The translations under genes and the position numbers were made by a program. Positions 18,272-27,343 of a DNA stretch of 34,294 nt are shown piece after piece. Source of the stretch: Syntrophobacterales bacterium GWC2_56_13 (lineage in GTDB: Bacteria > Desulfobacterota > Syntrophia > Syntrophales > UBA5619); NCBI GenBank assembly GCA_001830835.1, contig MICJ01000002.1, positions 1-34,294 of the forward strand. Direction: 5' to 3'. Numbering within the stretch: position 1 is the first letter of the stretch; every line of letters begins with the position of its first letter. The notes below the pieces were generated by a model. That model did no database searches, had not been told where the DNA came from, and worked only from the letters and a program-made list of their open reading frames with translations.

Positions 18272-19404
18272 ACCAGAAAAAGATCATGATCGTGGCCGGA
18301 GAAGCGTCCGGCGACCTGCACGGCGGGAACCTCGTCCGGGCGATGCAGAACATAAAACCGGGACTCTCCTTTTATGGCGTGGGGGGCGCGCGGATGAAAT
18401 CGGCAGGGGTGGAACTCCTCGCCGACGCCGCCGATATGGCCGTCGTGGGGCTAACGGAGGCGGCCTTCAAACTTCCCGCAATCCTCCGGGTGATGCGCCA
18501 TCTGAAGGCCTCTCTCAAAACAGAGAGACCCGATCTCGTCATCCTGATCGACTATCCGGACTTCAACCTCTCTCTCGCCCGGGCTGCCAGGCGCCGCAGG
18601 ATCCAGGTTCTCTACTACATCAGCCCCCAGGTTTGGGCCTGGCGAAAGGGGCGGATCGCAACAATCAAAAAAACGGTGGACCGGATGGTCGTCATCCTCC
18701 CCTTTGAGGAGGAGTTCTACCGGAAGGCCGGCGTGGACGTCACCTTTGTCGGCCACCCGCTCCTGGACGAAGTCAGGAAAAAATATTCGCGGCAGGAGGC
18801 GCTCAGCCGCTTCGGCTTGCGTGACGACGCCATCACAGTGGGCATCCTCCCCGGCAGCCGCCGGTCCGAGGTGTCTCGAATATTGCCGGAGATGCTCCGG
18901 GCTTGCGGCATCCTGTCGGAAAAGATCTCTCCGCTGCAGTTCGTCCTGCCGCTCGCCGGAACGCTCGATCCCGACTTCGTCCGGAATATCCTCCGGCAGT
19001 TTCCCATCGCGGTCAATGTCATCCGAGACGGGGTTTACGATGTCGTGGCCGTCGCCGACGCGGCGATGGTCGCCTCGGGAACGGCCACCCTGGAAGCGGC
19101 GCTCTTAGAGATACCGATGGTCGTCGTCTATAAGGTCTCCGCCCTCTCCTATGCCATCGGCCGGAGGTTCATCCGCGTGGGCCATATCTGCCTGCCGAAC
19201 ATCATCGCGGGAAGAAGGGTTGTCCCCGAATTGATCCAGAGCGAGGCCACACCGGAGCGGATCGCTTCCGAGGTAAGGGAGCTCGTCGTCCGGCGTGAGA
19301 AGGCGCTGGAAATGAAGGCCGCGCTTGCGGAAATCCGGGAAAAACTGGGAGCGCCCGGGGCGTCGCGCAGGACGGCGCGGATCGCCTGTGACATGCTGAA
19401 ATAA
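18268..19404 (+). CDS. lpxB: Lipid-A-disaccharide synthase
   Basis: IMIVAGEASGDLHGGNLVRAM...VILIDYPDFNLSLA...YYISPQVWAWRKGRI...VGHPLLDEV...GILPGSRRSEV. Confidence 0.97.
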   Translation: MNQKKIMIVAGEASGDLHGGNLVRAMQNIKPGLSFYGVGGARMKSAGVELLADAADMAVVGLTEAAFKLPAILRVMRHLKASLKTERPDLVILIDYPDFNLSLARAARRRRIQVLYYISPQVWAWRKGRIATIKKTVDRMVVILPFEEEFYRKAGVDVTFVGHPLLDEVRKKYSRQEALSRFGLRDDAITVGILPGSRRSEVSRILPEMLRACGILSEKISPLQFVLPLAGTLDPDFVRNILRQFPIAVNVIRDGVYDVVAVADAAMVASGTATLEAALLEIPMVVVYKVSALSYAIGRRFIRVGHICLPNIIAGRRVVPELIQSEATPERIASEVRELVVRREKALEMKAALAEIREKLGAPGASRRTARIACDMLK

Positions 19405-19419
19405 AAGGAAGAGTAAATT

Positions 19420-21177
19420 GTGGACGTTTTCAAGAGGCTATTGAAACTGGCAAAACCGCATGCAGTCAAATTTTCTATCGCCATGATCTGCATGCTCGTC
19501 GTCGGGGCAACCACCTCGGCGCTTGCCTTTCTGGTCAAACCGGCCCTCGATGAGATCTTTTTGAAGAGGAACGCCGAAATGCTGAAATGGATCCCGCTCG
19601 CCGTCGTCGGGATCTATCTGATGAAGGGTGCGTGCAACTATGCCCAGACGGTTCTCATGAACTTCATCGGTCAGCGGGTTGTGGCCGACCTCAGGGAGTC
19701 CCTCTACCGGAAGATCCAGACCCAGTCGCTCGCCTTCTTCACGAAGAACCCGACAGGCACACTCATGTCCCGGATCACCAACGACGTCGGGTTCATCCAG
19801 GGGGCCGTCTCAGAGGCGGTCACCGCGCTACTCAAGGACTCTTTTACGCTCGTCTGTCTCGTCTTTGTCATCTTCTACCGGGACTGGCGGCTCGCGATCA
19901 TCGCCATGTTCGTCTTTCCGCTCGCCGTCTATCCCATCGCCAAGTTCGGCCAGAAGATGCGGCGGGTTGCGACGGGGACTCAGGTCACGCTGGGGAGCCT
20001 CACCACCCTCCTCCAGGAGACGATCTCGGGGACGAGGATCGTCAAGGCCTTCAGCATGGAGGAGTATGAAAACAAGCGGTTTGCCAGGGAAAACGAGCGT
20101 CTCTTCCGCCTCAATCTGAAGGCGGTCTCGATCAATGCCGTCTCCAGCCCCTTCATGGAATTCTTAGGCGGTCTCGGCATCGCCGCGATCATCTTCTACG
20201 GGGGATACCAGGTCATCCACGGTCAATCCACGCCGGGGACCTTCTTCTCGTTTCTCACGGCGCTGATCATGCTCTACGAGCCGGTCAAGCGCCTGACGAA
20301 CGTGAACAACACGATCCAGCAGGGGATCGCCGGCGCCGAGCGTGTCTTCGGGATCATCGACCTCACACCGGAAATCCAGAACAGCAACGGCGCCCTCCTC
20401 CTGCCCAGGATAGCGCGGGAGATCGAGATCCGGGCAGTCAGCTTCCGCTATGAGGAGACGCCGGTCCTCCGGAACATCAGCCTTCAGATCCGGGCCGGCG
20501 AGGTGGTCGCCTTCGTGGGGATGAGCGGCGGGGGAAAAACGACGCTCGTCAACCTGATCCCCCGTTTCTACGACGTCACGGAGGGGGCGATCCTCATCGA
20601 CGGGCAGGACATCCGCGCGGTCACCGTCGAGTCGCTCCGGGGGCAGATCGCCATCGTGACCCAGCAGACGATCCTCTTCAACGATACGGTCCGCAACAAC
20701 ATCGCCTACGGCGACATCGCTCGGACCGAAGAGGAGATCATCGCCGCGGCGAAGGCCGCCAACGCCCATGACTTCATCATGCGCCTGCCTGAGGGCTACG
20801 ACACCCTCATCGGCGAGCAGGGAACGAAGCTCTCCGGCGGCGAGCGCCAGAGGATCTCCATCGCTCGCGCCCTTCTCAAGGATGCCCCGATCCTGATCCT
20901 GGACGAGGCGACCTCCTCCCTCGATTCGGAGGCGGAGATCGAGGTCCAGGACGCCCTGGAGACGCTCATGAAGGGGAGGACCACGCTGGTCATCGCCCAC
21001 CGCCTCTCCACGATCCGGAATGCCGACCGGATCATCGTCCTGGTAAACGGCGAGATTCGGGAGGAGGGAACGCACGAGGCGCTCCTGGCCTGTCAGGGTG
21101 AATACTGCCGCCTCCACAACATGCAGTTCAAGGATAACGGGCGGGGGCACGGGGAACAGGCCGCAAATGGCCCTTAG
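19420..21177 (+). CDS. msbA: Lipid A ABC exporter MsbA-type (fused TMD-NBD)
   Basis: GTG start; VADLRESLYRKIQTQSLAFFTKNPTGTLMSRITNDV; Walker A GMSGGGKTTLVNL; LSGGERQRISIARALLKDAPILILDEATSSLD. Confidence 0.94.
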   Translation: MDVFKRLLKLAKPHAVKFSIAMICMLVVGATTSALAFLVKPALDEIFLKRNAEMLKWIPLAVVGIYLMKGACNYAQTVLMNFIGQRVVADLRESLYRKIQTQSLAFFTKNPTGTLMSRITNDVGFIQGAVSEAVTALLKDSFTLVCLVFVIFYRDWRLAIIAMFVFPLAVYPIAKFGQKMRRVATGTQVTLGSLTTLLQETISGTRIVKAFSMEEYENKRFARENERLFRLNLKAVSINAVSSPFMEFLGGLGIAAIIFYGGYQVIHGQSTPGTFFSFLTALIMLYEPVKRLTNVNNTIQQGIAGAERVFGIIDLTPEIQNSNGALLLPRIAREIEIRAVSFRYEETPVLRNISLQIRAGEVVAFVGMSGGGKTTLVNLIPRFYDVTEGAILIDGQDIRAVTVESLRGQIAIVTQQTILFNDTVRNNIAYGDIARTEEEIIAAAKAANAHDFIMRLPEGYDTLIGEQGTKLSGGERQRISIARALLKDAPILILDEATSSLDSEAEIEVQDALETLMKGRTTLVIAHRLSTIRNADRIIVLVNGEIREEGTHEALLACQGEYCRLHNMQFKDNGRGHGEQAANGP

Positions 21178-21182
21178 AAAAT

Positions 21183-22328
21183 ATGGGAAGCCGACGGAGA
21201 GGAACGATGCGCGTTGAGGCGACGGTCCAGAGGATCTGGAACGAGGAACGGCCTAAAAACTGTACCGCACCCCTGCGCGCCGGTTTGTGTTTCCTGTCGC
21301 TTCCCTACTGCGCCGCCGTCGCCATGAAAAACCGCCTCTACGACCGCGGAATCTTCCGGCAGGAGAAGCTCCCCTGCCCCATCGTCAGCGTGGGGAACCT
21401 TACCGTGGGCGGCACGGGCAAGACACCGACGGTGATCCTCCTGGCCAATCTTCTGAGGGAAAAGGGCCGCCGGCCGGTGATCCTGAGTCGGGGCTACGGC
21501 GGAAACGCGAAGGCCCCAGTGAATATCGTCTCCGACGGGAACCGCCTTCTCATGGGGTGGCGGGAAGCAGGAGACGAACCGGTCCTGATCGCCAAGTCGG
21601 CGCCGGGGGTCCCCGTCCTGACCGGCCCGAAAAGGTTCCTCACCGGTCGAGTCGCCGTGGAGCATTTCGGCGCGGATGTCCTGATCCTTGACGACGCCTT
21701 TCAGCACCGGGCGCTTTTCCGGAACCTCGATATCCTCCTCGTCGACGCAGCGCTGCCCTTCGGGAACGGCTTTCTCCTTCCCCGGGGACCGCTCCGTGAA
21801 CCTCAGGGGGCCCTCAACCGCGCCCATCTCGTCATCCGCACCGGAGGCAGCGGAGAAACGGAGCAACCCCTTCCCGGGGCCCCTTCCCTGCCCTCCTTCC
21901 GGGGAATCCACCGGCCGCAGGGGCTTGTCGAGGCGGGAACGGACCGGGCCTTGTCCCTTGCGGAGCTGCAGGGGAAAAAGGTATGCGCCTTCTCCGGAAT
22001 CGCCTCTCCGGAGGCCTTCCGGGAAAGCCTGACGGCGCTGGGCGCGGCGGTTGTCGCCTTCCGGGCCTTTCCCGATCATCATCCCTACGGCCCCTCCGAC
22101 CTCGACGCCCTCCGGCGCCTCGCCGGGGAGAGCGGCGCCAAAAGGATCGTCACCACGGAGAAGGACGGCATCCGCCTCGCTGATTTCCCCGTTTTCCTGG
22201 CAGAGGTCTCCCTCCTGCGGATCGGAATGGAGATCACCCCTGCCGAGCCATTTGCAGAGTTGATTTTTGCGGGGCTTGCGGGTCATAGCTCCCGGCCATC
22301 CAGAGGGATTTGCAATCATGAGGCCTAA
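21183..22328 (+). CDS. lpxK: Tetraacyldisaccharide 4'-kinase
   Basis: PIVSVGNLTVGGTGKTPTVILLANLLREKGRRPVILSRGYGG...DVLILDDAFQHRALFRNLDILLVDA. The start may be an internal Met. Confidence 0.95.
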   Translation: MGSRRRGTMRVEATVQRIWNEERPKNCTAPLRAGLCFLSLPYCAAVAMKNRLYDRGIFRQEKLPCPIVSVGNLTVGGTGKTPTVILLANLLREKGRRPVILSRGYGGNAKAPVNIVSDGNRLLMGWREAGDEPVLIAKSAPGVPVLTGPKRFLTGRVAVEHFGADVLILDDAFQHRALFRNLDILLVDAALPFGNGFLLPRGPLREPQGALNRAHLVIRTGGSGETEQPLPGAPSLPSFRGIHRPQGLVEAGTDRALSLAELQGKKVCAFSGIASPEAFRESLTALGAAVVAFRAFPDHHPYGPSDLDALRRLAGESGAKRIVTTEKDGIRLADFPVFLAEVSLLRIGMEITPAEPFAELIFAGLAGHSSRPSRGICNHEA

Positions 22329-22331
22329 ACG

Positions 22332-23219
22332 GTGACATCCCAGCGTCTTGACGATATCCTTCTCGCCTGTTTCCGGGTGATCCCCACCCCCCTGCGCAAG
22401 GCCCTGTTCACCGGTCTCCTCCGGCTTTTTTACCATCTCTCCCCCCGCCAGCGCCTGATCGCCGCTTACAACCTGTGCCGCGCCTTTCCGGAGAAATCGG
22501 ATAACGAGATCATCGGAATTGTCCGGGGCGTTTACCGGAACATGGGGATCGTGGCGGCCGAATTCTTCAACATCCCCCGTCTCACGAAAGAGAACATAGG
22601 GAAATTTGTCGAGGCAGAAGGCCTTGAAAACTGCATGCAGGCCCTCGCGAAAGGGCGGGGCCTCCTCCTCTTCAGCGCCCATTTTGGCAACTGGGAGCTG
22701 GAGGCGGCGGCGACAGCCCTCCTGATCAAGCCCGCGGTCGTGATCTACCGCCCCCTGGACAGCCCCCTCCTCGATCACCTCGTCCTCCGGGTCCGGTCGG
22801 CGACCGGGAACATCCCGCTCCGTAAGGAACACGCGATGCGGCCGATGCTTCGAAGCCTTAAAAACAACGAGATACTGGGGATTCTGATCGATCAGAATGT
22901 CGCCTGGTATGAGGGGGTCTTCGTCGACTACTTCGGCCGGCCGGCCTGCACCACGGACGGCCTCGCGCTTCTGGCCCTCCACACCGAGGCGCCTGTCCTT
23001 CCCGCCTACATGGTGCGACTCCCGGACGGCCGGTACCGTCTCGTCTTCGGCCCGGAGGTTGAGGTCACCCGCACCGGCAACCAGGAGGCGGATATCCTCG
23101 CGAACATGCAACGATTCACGAAGGTGATCGAACAGATCGTCCGCCGATACCCAGATCAGTGGCTCTGGGTCCACCAACGCTGGAAGACGCAGCGGTGCCA
23201 GGTCCGGCGGAAGGAATAA
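22332..23219 (+). CDS. Lysophospholipid/lipid A acyltransferase (LpxL/HtrB family)
   Basis: GTG start; HX4E motif in SAHFGNWELEAAA; RPLDSPLLDHLVLRVRS; ILIDQNVAWYEGVFVDYFGRPACT. Confidence 0.92.
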   Translation: MTSQRLDDILLACFRVIPTPLRKALFTGLLRLFYHLSPRQRLIAAYNLCRAFPEKSDNEIIGIVRGVYRNMGIVAAEFFNIPRLTKENIGKFVEAEGLENCMQALAKGRGLLLFSAHFGNWELEAAATALLIKPAVVIYRPLDSPLLDHLVLRVRSATGNIPLRKEHAMRPMLRSLKNNEILGILIDQNVAWYEGVFVDYFGRPACTTDGLALLALHTEAPVLPAYMVRLPDGRYRLVFGPEVEVTRTGNQEADILANMQRFTKVIEQIVRRYPDQWLWVHQRWKTQRCQVRRKE

Positions 23220-23221
23220 TG

Positions 23222-24289
23222 ATGGGGCTGAAGGTCAGAGGCGGGAAAAGGCTCCCCGGGGAGGAGATCGAAAAGGTGCTGATCCGGGGGACGAACTGGA
23301 TCGGTGACGTCGTGATGACCCTCCCCGCCGTCGCCTCCGTGCGAAAAACCTGGCCGGGCGCGCGGATCTTTGTCCTCGCGAAGCCCTGGGTCGCCGAGAT
23401 CTACCGCCTCTCCCCGGATGTGGACGAGGTCATCCCCTTTGCGGAGCCGGGGCGTCATACCGGCGTCATGGGAAAATGGCGCCTGGCCAGGGAACTCCGC
23501 GGGCACGGCTTCGATTGCACCATCATCCTCCAGAACGCGATCGAGGCGGCGATCCTCGCGCGGCTCGCCGGCATCCCCATCCGCGCCGGTTACAACTCCG
23601 ACGGCCGGGGGCTGCTCCTCACCCACTCGGTCCGACGGACGAGAACGATCCGGCAGATACACCAGATCGACTACTACCTGGAGATGGTCCGGGCGCTCGG
23701 CTGCAAGCCCGCCGGGCGCGATGTCCGCCTCTGGCCCGGGAAAGATTACGACGGCCTGGCCGGACAACTTTTCACCCGTTTCGGCATCGACGGCGACCGC
23801 CCCCTGGTTGGCATCGCACCGGGGGCCGCCTACGGTCCGGCGAAAAAGTGGTTCCCGGAGCGGTTCGCCGCCGTCGCCGACCACCTGATCGAGGATGCCG
23901 GCGCGCAGGGCCTTCTCTTCGGGAGCGCCGGCGACCGGGAGAGCACGGCGGAGGTGGGGAAAAACGCCCGCCACCCCCTGATCGATATCGCCGGGAAGAC
24001 GAATCTGAAGGAGGCAATCGCCCTGATCGCCCGCTGCCGGATTTTCGTCTCCAACGATTCCGGCCTGATGCATGTCGCCGGGGCGCTCGGGATCCCCACG
24101 ATCGCCATCTTCGGCTCGACGAATCCCGTGACGACGTCACCCGTGGGGGAAAAGAGCGTCGTCATCCACCATGACGTCGATTGCAGCCCCTGCCTGAAGC
24201 CGGTCTGCCCGACCGATTTCCGCTGCATGGACCTGATCGGCGTGGAAGAGGTCTATACCGCGGCACGGAAGCTCATGGAGAGTCGATGA
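23222..24289 (+). CDS. waaF: ADP-heptose:LPS heptosyltransferase II
   Basis: KVLIRGTNWIGDVVMTLPAVASVRKTWPGARIFVL...GIAPGAAYGPAKKWFPERFAAVADHL...NDSGLMHVAGALGIPTIAIFGSTNP. Confidence 0.93.
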   Translation: MGLKVRGGKRLPGEEIEKVLIRGTNWIGDVVMTLPAVASVRKTWPGARIFVLAKPWVAEIYRLSPDVDEVIPFAEPGRHTGVMGKWRLARELRGHGFDCTIILQNAIEAAILARLAGIPIRAGYNSDGRGLLLTHSVRRTRTIRQIHQIDYYLEMVRALGCKPAGRDVRLWPGKDYDGLAGQLFTRFGIDGDRPLVGIAPGAAYGPAKKWFPERFAAVADHLIEDAGAQGLLFGSAGDRESTAEVGKNARHPLIDIAGKTNLKEAIALIARCRIFVSNDSGLMHVAGALGIPTIAIFGSTNPVTTSPVGEKSVVIHHDVDCSPCLKPVCPTDFRCMDLIGVEEVYTAARKLMESR

Positions 24290-24951
24290 GAGAAGGAAAG
24301 AGGCAGGCGGCCGTCTTCCTGGACCGCGACGGGACGATCAACGAGGAGGTGGGATATCTCGACCGGATCGAGAAACTCCGGCTGATCCCCGGCGCCGCCG
24401 AGGCGATCCGTCTGATCAACGAAAGTGGGATGAAAGCCATCGTCGTAACCAACCAGTCCGGCGTCGCCCGGGGGATGTTCGACGAGGACTTCGTTCATCA
24501 AGTTAATACGCGCCTTCGGGAGATGCTTCGGGCGGAAGGGGCTGCTATCGACGGCCTCTACTTCTGCCCCCACCACCCAACGGAGGGCCTGGGGGATTAC
24601 CTTCGGACCTGCGACTGCCGGAAGCCGGCGCCGGGGCTCCTGCTTCGAGCGGCAGAGGAGCTCCGGCTTGATCTCGCCCGCTCTTATATGGTAGGGGACA
24701 CGCTGAAGGACATCGAGGCGGGGGTCAGGGCCGGGGCGCAGGGCATCCTCGTCCGGACCGGATATGGCGAGGAGGCCGCCGCTGAACTGGTCCCGGATGA
24801 AGAACCACGGAAGAATGGGGACATGATGCCGCATCGTGTCCCCATCGAGAAAGCCGGCACCCAAGGGGAGACGGCAATCGTCCGACCTGTCCACATCACC
24901 GGAGACATCCTCGATGCCGTAAGATGGCTCCTGAAGGATCGGAAAACGTGA
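24286..24951 (+). CDS. gmhB: D-glycero-D-manno-heptose 1,7-bisphosphate 7-phosphatase
   Basis: AAVFLDRDGTINEEVGYL...VVTNQSGVARGMF...YFCPHHPTEGLGDYLRTCDCRKPAPGLLLRA...YMVGDTLKDIEAG; start overlaps the waaF stop. Confidence 0.94.
   Translation: MREGKRQAAVFLDRDGTINEEVGYLDRIEKLRLIPGAAEAIRLINESGMKAIVVTNQSGVARGMFDEDFVHQVNTRLREMLRAEGAAIDGLYFCPHHPTEGLGDYLRTCDCRKPAPGLLLRAAEELRLDLARSYMVGDTLKDIEAGVRAGAQGILVRTGYGEEAAAELVPDEEPRKNGDMMPHRVPIEKAGTQGETAIVRPVHITGDILDAVRWLLKDRKT
24815..24845. repeat. 31-bp near-perfect inverted repeat within gmhB
   Basis: ATGGGGACATGATGC-C-GCATCGTGTCCCCAT; the only non-Watson-Crick pair is T-G (24824/24836). Confidence 0.9.
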
Positions 24952-26042
24952 ACATCCTGATCGTCAAACTGAGCGCCATCGGCGATGTCATTCACACCCT
25001 ACCGGCGCTGGCCGCCCTGCGGAGGTGCTACCCCGTTGCGGACATCACCTGGGTCGTGGAGGAGGCCTCCGCCGACCTGCTCGCCGGTCATCCCGCGCTG
25101 AACCGGGTCATCGTCTCCCGCCGGAAAACCTGGATGAAAGAGATCCGACGGGGAAGGATCGCAGCCCCCCTCAAGGAAATGCATGCATTTTTCAAGGCCC
25201 TGCGCAGCCGCCCCTACGACCTCGTCATCGACTTCCACGGCCTGCTCAAGAGCGCCGTGATCGTCGCCGCGAGTAGAGGCCGGCGGAAGCTCGGCTACGA
25301 CAGCATGCAGGAGTTCTCCGGCCTGTTCTACGACGAAAAGATCCCCGAGGAGATGGGGAAGCACGCCGTGGACCGCTACCTCGACTTCGTCCGCCATCTC
25401 GCCGGAGGTCTGGATGGACGGAATGCCGCTTGCCCAAAGGGGCCGCCGGAGTTCACCATCACCGTCGATGAACAGGAGCGCCGGCGCGTGGCGGCGCTCC
25501 TGGACGAACACGCGGAGATCTTGCTCCCGGCAAAGACGGATCGTCCGGGCGAAGCGGAGAGGGGAAAATGTTTCGTGGCCATCAATCCCGTCGCCTTCTG
25601 GGAGACGAAACTCTGGGAGGAAGAGAAGTTCGCCGAACTCTGCGACCATATCCGGGTAGAGCTGGGGATCGGCGTGGTCCTGACGGCGGGGGAAGCCGGT
25701 CCACTCGACCGGATCCGCTCGCGGATGAAAACGGAGGCCGTCAACCTCGGCGGCAGAACGACGCTCCGGGAACTGGCCTGTCTCTACCGGCAGGCTGTCC
25801 TCCTCGTCACAACCGATTCAGGCCCCATGCACCTCGCCGCGGCAATGGGTACGCCGGTTGTCGCCCTCTTCGGGCCGACCGATCCCGCCCGGACAGGCCC
25901 TTACGGCCCAGGCCACCGGATCATCCGGAGGGAATTGCCCTGCATGCCCTGCTTCCGGAAACATTGTGAAGATCCCCGGTGCATGACGGAAATTTCGGTG
26001 AATGAGGTTTTTTCGGCGGTAAAGGAAATGATCGGGAAATGA
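24948..26042 (+). CDS. waaC: ADP-heptose:LPS heptosyltransferase I
   Basis: GTG start overlapping the gmhB stop; NILIVKLSAIGDVIHTLPALAALRRCYPVADITWVVEEAS...DFHGLLKSAVI...VTTDSGPMHLAAAMGTPVVALFGPTDPARTGPYG. Confidence 0.94.
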   Translation: MNILIVKLSAIGDVIHTLPALAALRRCYPVADITWVVEEASADLLAGHPALNRVIVSRRKTWMKEIRRGRIAAPLKEMHAFFKALRSRPYDLVIDFHGLLKSAVIVAASRGRRKLGYDSMQEFSGLFYDEKIPEEMGKHAVDRYLDFVRHLAGGLDGRNAACPKGPPEFTITVDEQERRRVAALLDEHAEILLPAKTDRPGEAERGKCFVAINPVAFWETKLWEEEKFAELCDHIRVELGIGVVLTAGEAGPLDRIRSRMKTEAVNLGGRTTLRELACLYRQAVLLVTTDSGPMHLAAAMGTPVVALFGPTDPARTGPYGPGHRIIRRELPCMPCFRKHCEDPRCMTEISVNEVFSAVKEMIGK

Positions 26043-26050
26043 AGGAGTGA

Positions 26051-26227
26051 ATGATGGGAATCAGCAAGGAACTTCTGGAAATATTGGCCTGTCCGAAATG
26101 CAAGGGCGAGGTACGCCTGACGCCAGCGGAAGACGGTCTAATCTGTGATCGGTGCCGTCTCCTCTACGAGATCCGGGAGGAAATCCCGATCATGCTGATC
26201 GATGAGGCAAAACACATCGACGGGTAA
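26051..26227 (+). CDS. Trm112/YcaR-like small zinc-ribbon protein (58 aa; not in supplied ORF track)
   Basis: Direct translation: MMGISKELLEILACPKCKGEVRLTPAEDGLICDRCRLLYEIREEIPIMLIDEAKHIDG*; CPKC/CDRC; AAGGAG upstream. Confidence 0.92.
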   Translation: MMGISKELLEILACPKCKGEVRLTPAEDGLICDRCRLLYEIREEIPIMLIDEAKHIDG

Positions 26228-26239
26228 AGGGAAGACCCA

Positions 26240-27340
26240 TCAGCCGGAAAGCGCCTGGCGGATGACCGCCTGCATCTGTGCAACCTCCATGGTATCGAGA
26301 CAGAGGCTGATTCCGCTCCCCTCGCACCCCTTTTGATGGCAGGGGGCGCACTCCATGTCGGGAACGACGACTCGGTTGCGTTCCCCCGGCGGCGCCCAGT
26401 AACGCCAGTCGGAAGGACCGTAGAGGGTGACCGTGGGCGTCCCCACCGCGGCGGCGATGTGCGGCGCGGCGCTGTCGACGCCGATGTGGAGGCGGCTGAG
26501 TTGGAGCACGCCCGCCAGCTCCGCGAGCGTCGTCCGGCCGGCCAGGTTGTACACCTTTCCGGCGCAGGCGCCGACCAGTCCTTCGATCCGTTCCCTCTCG
26601 GCGGGCGAGCCAACAATGACGGCGGGAAGACCGAACGACTGCCAAAGCCAATCGATGATCTGCACCCACTTTTCCAGCCCCCATTCCTTGTAAAACCAGC
26701 GGGAAAAGGGATTCACCGTCAGCCAGCGGTCTGAAGCCGCCGGAGCGGACCAATAATCTCCCTTTTCATCCCCGGCTGCAGGCAAAATTCCCTCATCGGC
26801 AAGAATCTTAGCAGCCCGAAAGCGCACCTCAGTGGAGAGATGGAGCTCGGGAACGACATTCCCCGCTTCGATCCCGAAGGCCCGGAGGATATAAAGGGAG
26901 ATGTCGGCAGCCCCTATCGCGAGGGCCATGCCGGATGGCGCTACGAGATGGGTGAACAGATGGTTCCGCAGCCAGGGGAGCGCTGAATAATAAAGGGCGG
27001 CGCGGACCGGCGCCCCCGTCAGAAAGGCCGTATAGGCCCCCCGCTCGTCCCCTCGAAAATCTAAGACAAAGTCGAACCGCTCCCGGCGGAGCGCCCGGAT
27101 CAGACGGAGCGACTCCCCAACCCCTTTCCGGACCTCGAAGATCTTCGGCGGCGAAGCCTCCGCCGCGAGCAGCAATCCGTTTCCTTCCCGGAGGAGGACG
27201 GCAACCACCGCCTTGGGAAAAGCCTCACGGACGGCTCGGAGGGCGGGAAGCGACCAGACCGCGTCGCCGATGTCGCCGAGTTGGATGAGAAGGATGCGGT
27301 GCGCCTGCGCAGGTTTGTCGAAGCGTTCGGCAATCTTCAT
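26240..27340 (-). CDS. Glycosyltransferase family 9 (heptosyltransferase-like)
   Basis: ILLIQLGDIGDAVWSLPALRAVREAFPKA...GVDSAAPHIAAAVGTPTVTLYGPSDWRYWAPPG. Confidence 0.92.
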   Translation of the reverse strand: MKIAERFDKPAQAHRILLIQLGDIGDAVWSLPALRAVREAFPKAVVAVLLREGNGLLLAAEASPPKIFEVRKGVGESLRLIRALRRERFDFVLDFRGDERGAYTAFLTGAPVRAALYYSALPWLRNHLFTHLVAPSGMALAIGAADISLYILRAFGIEAGNVVPELHLSTEVRFRAAKILADEGILPAAGDEKGDYWSAPAASDRWLTVNPFSRWFYKEWGLEKWVQIIDWLWQSFGLPAVIVGSPAERERIEGLVGACAGKVYNLAGRTTLAELAGVLQLSRLHIGVDSAAPHIAAAVGTPTVTLYGPSDWRYWAPPGERNRVVVPDMECAPCHQKGCEGSGISLCLDTMEVAQMQAVIRQALSG

Positions 27341-27343
27341 GGG

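Noticed and set aside
21174-23177. 667-aa minus-strand ORF
   Set aside because: Antisense shadow of lpxK and the LpxL-family acyltransferase gene. Both sense proteins show unmistakable family motifs; the antisense product is low-complexity and typical of GC-rich codon bias.
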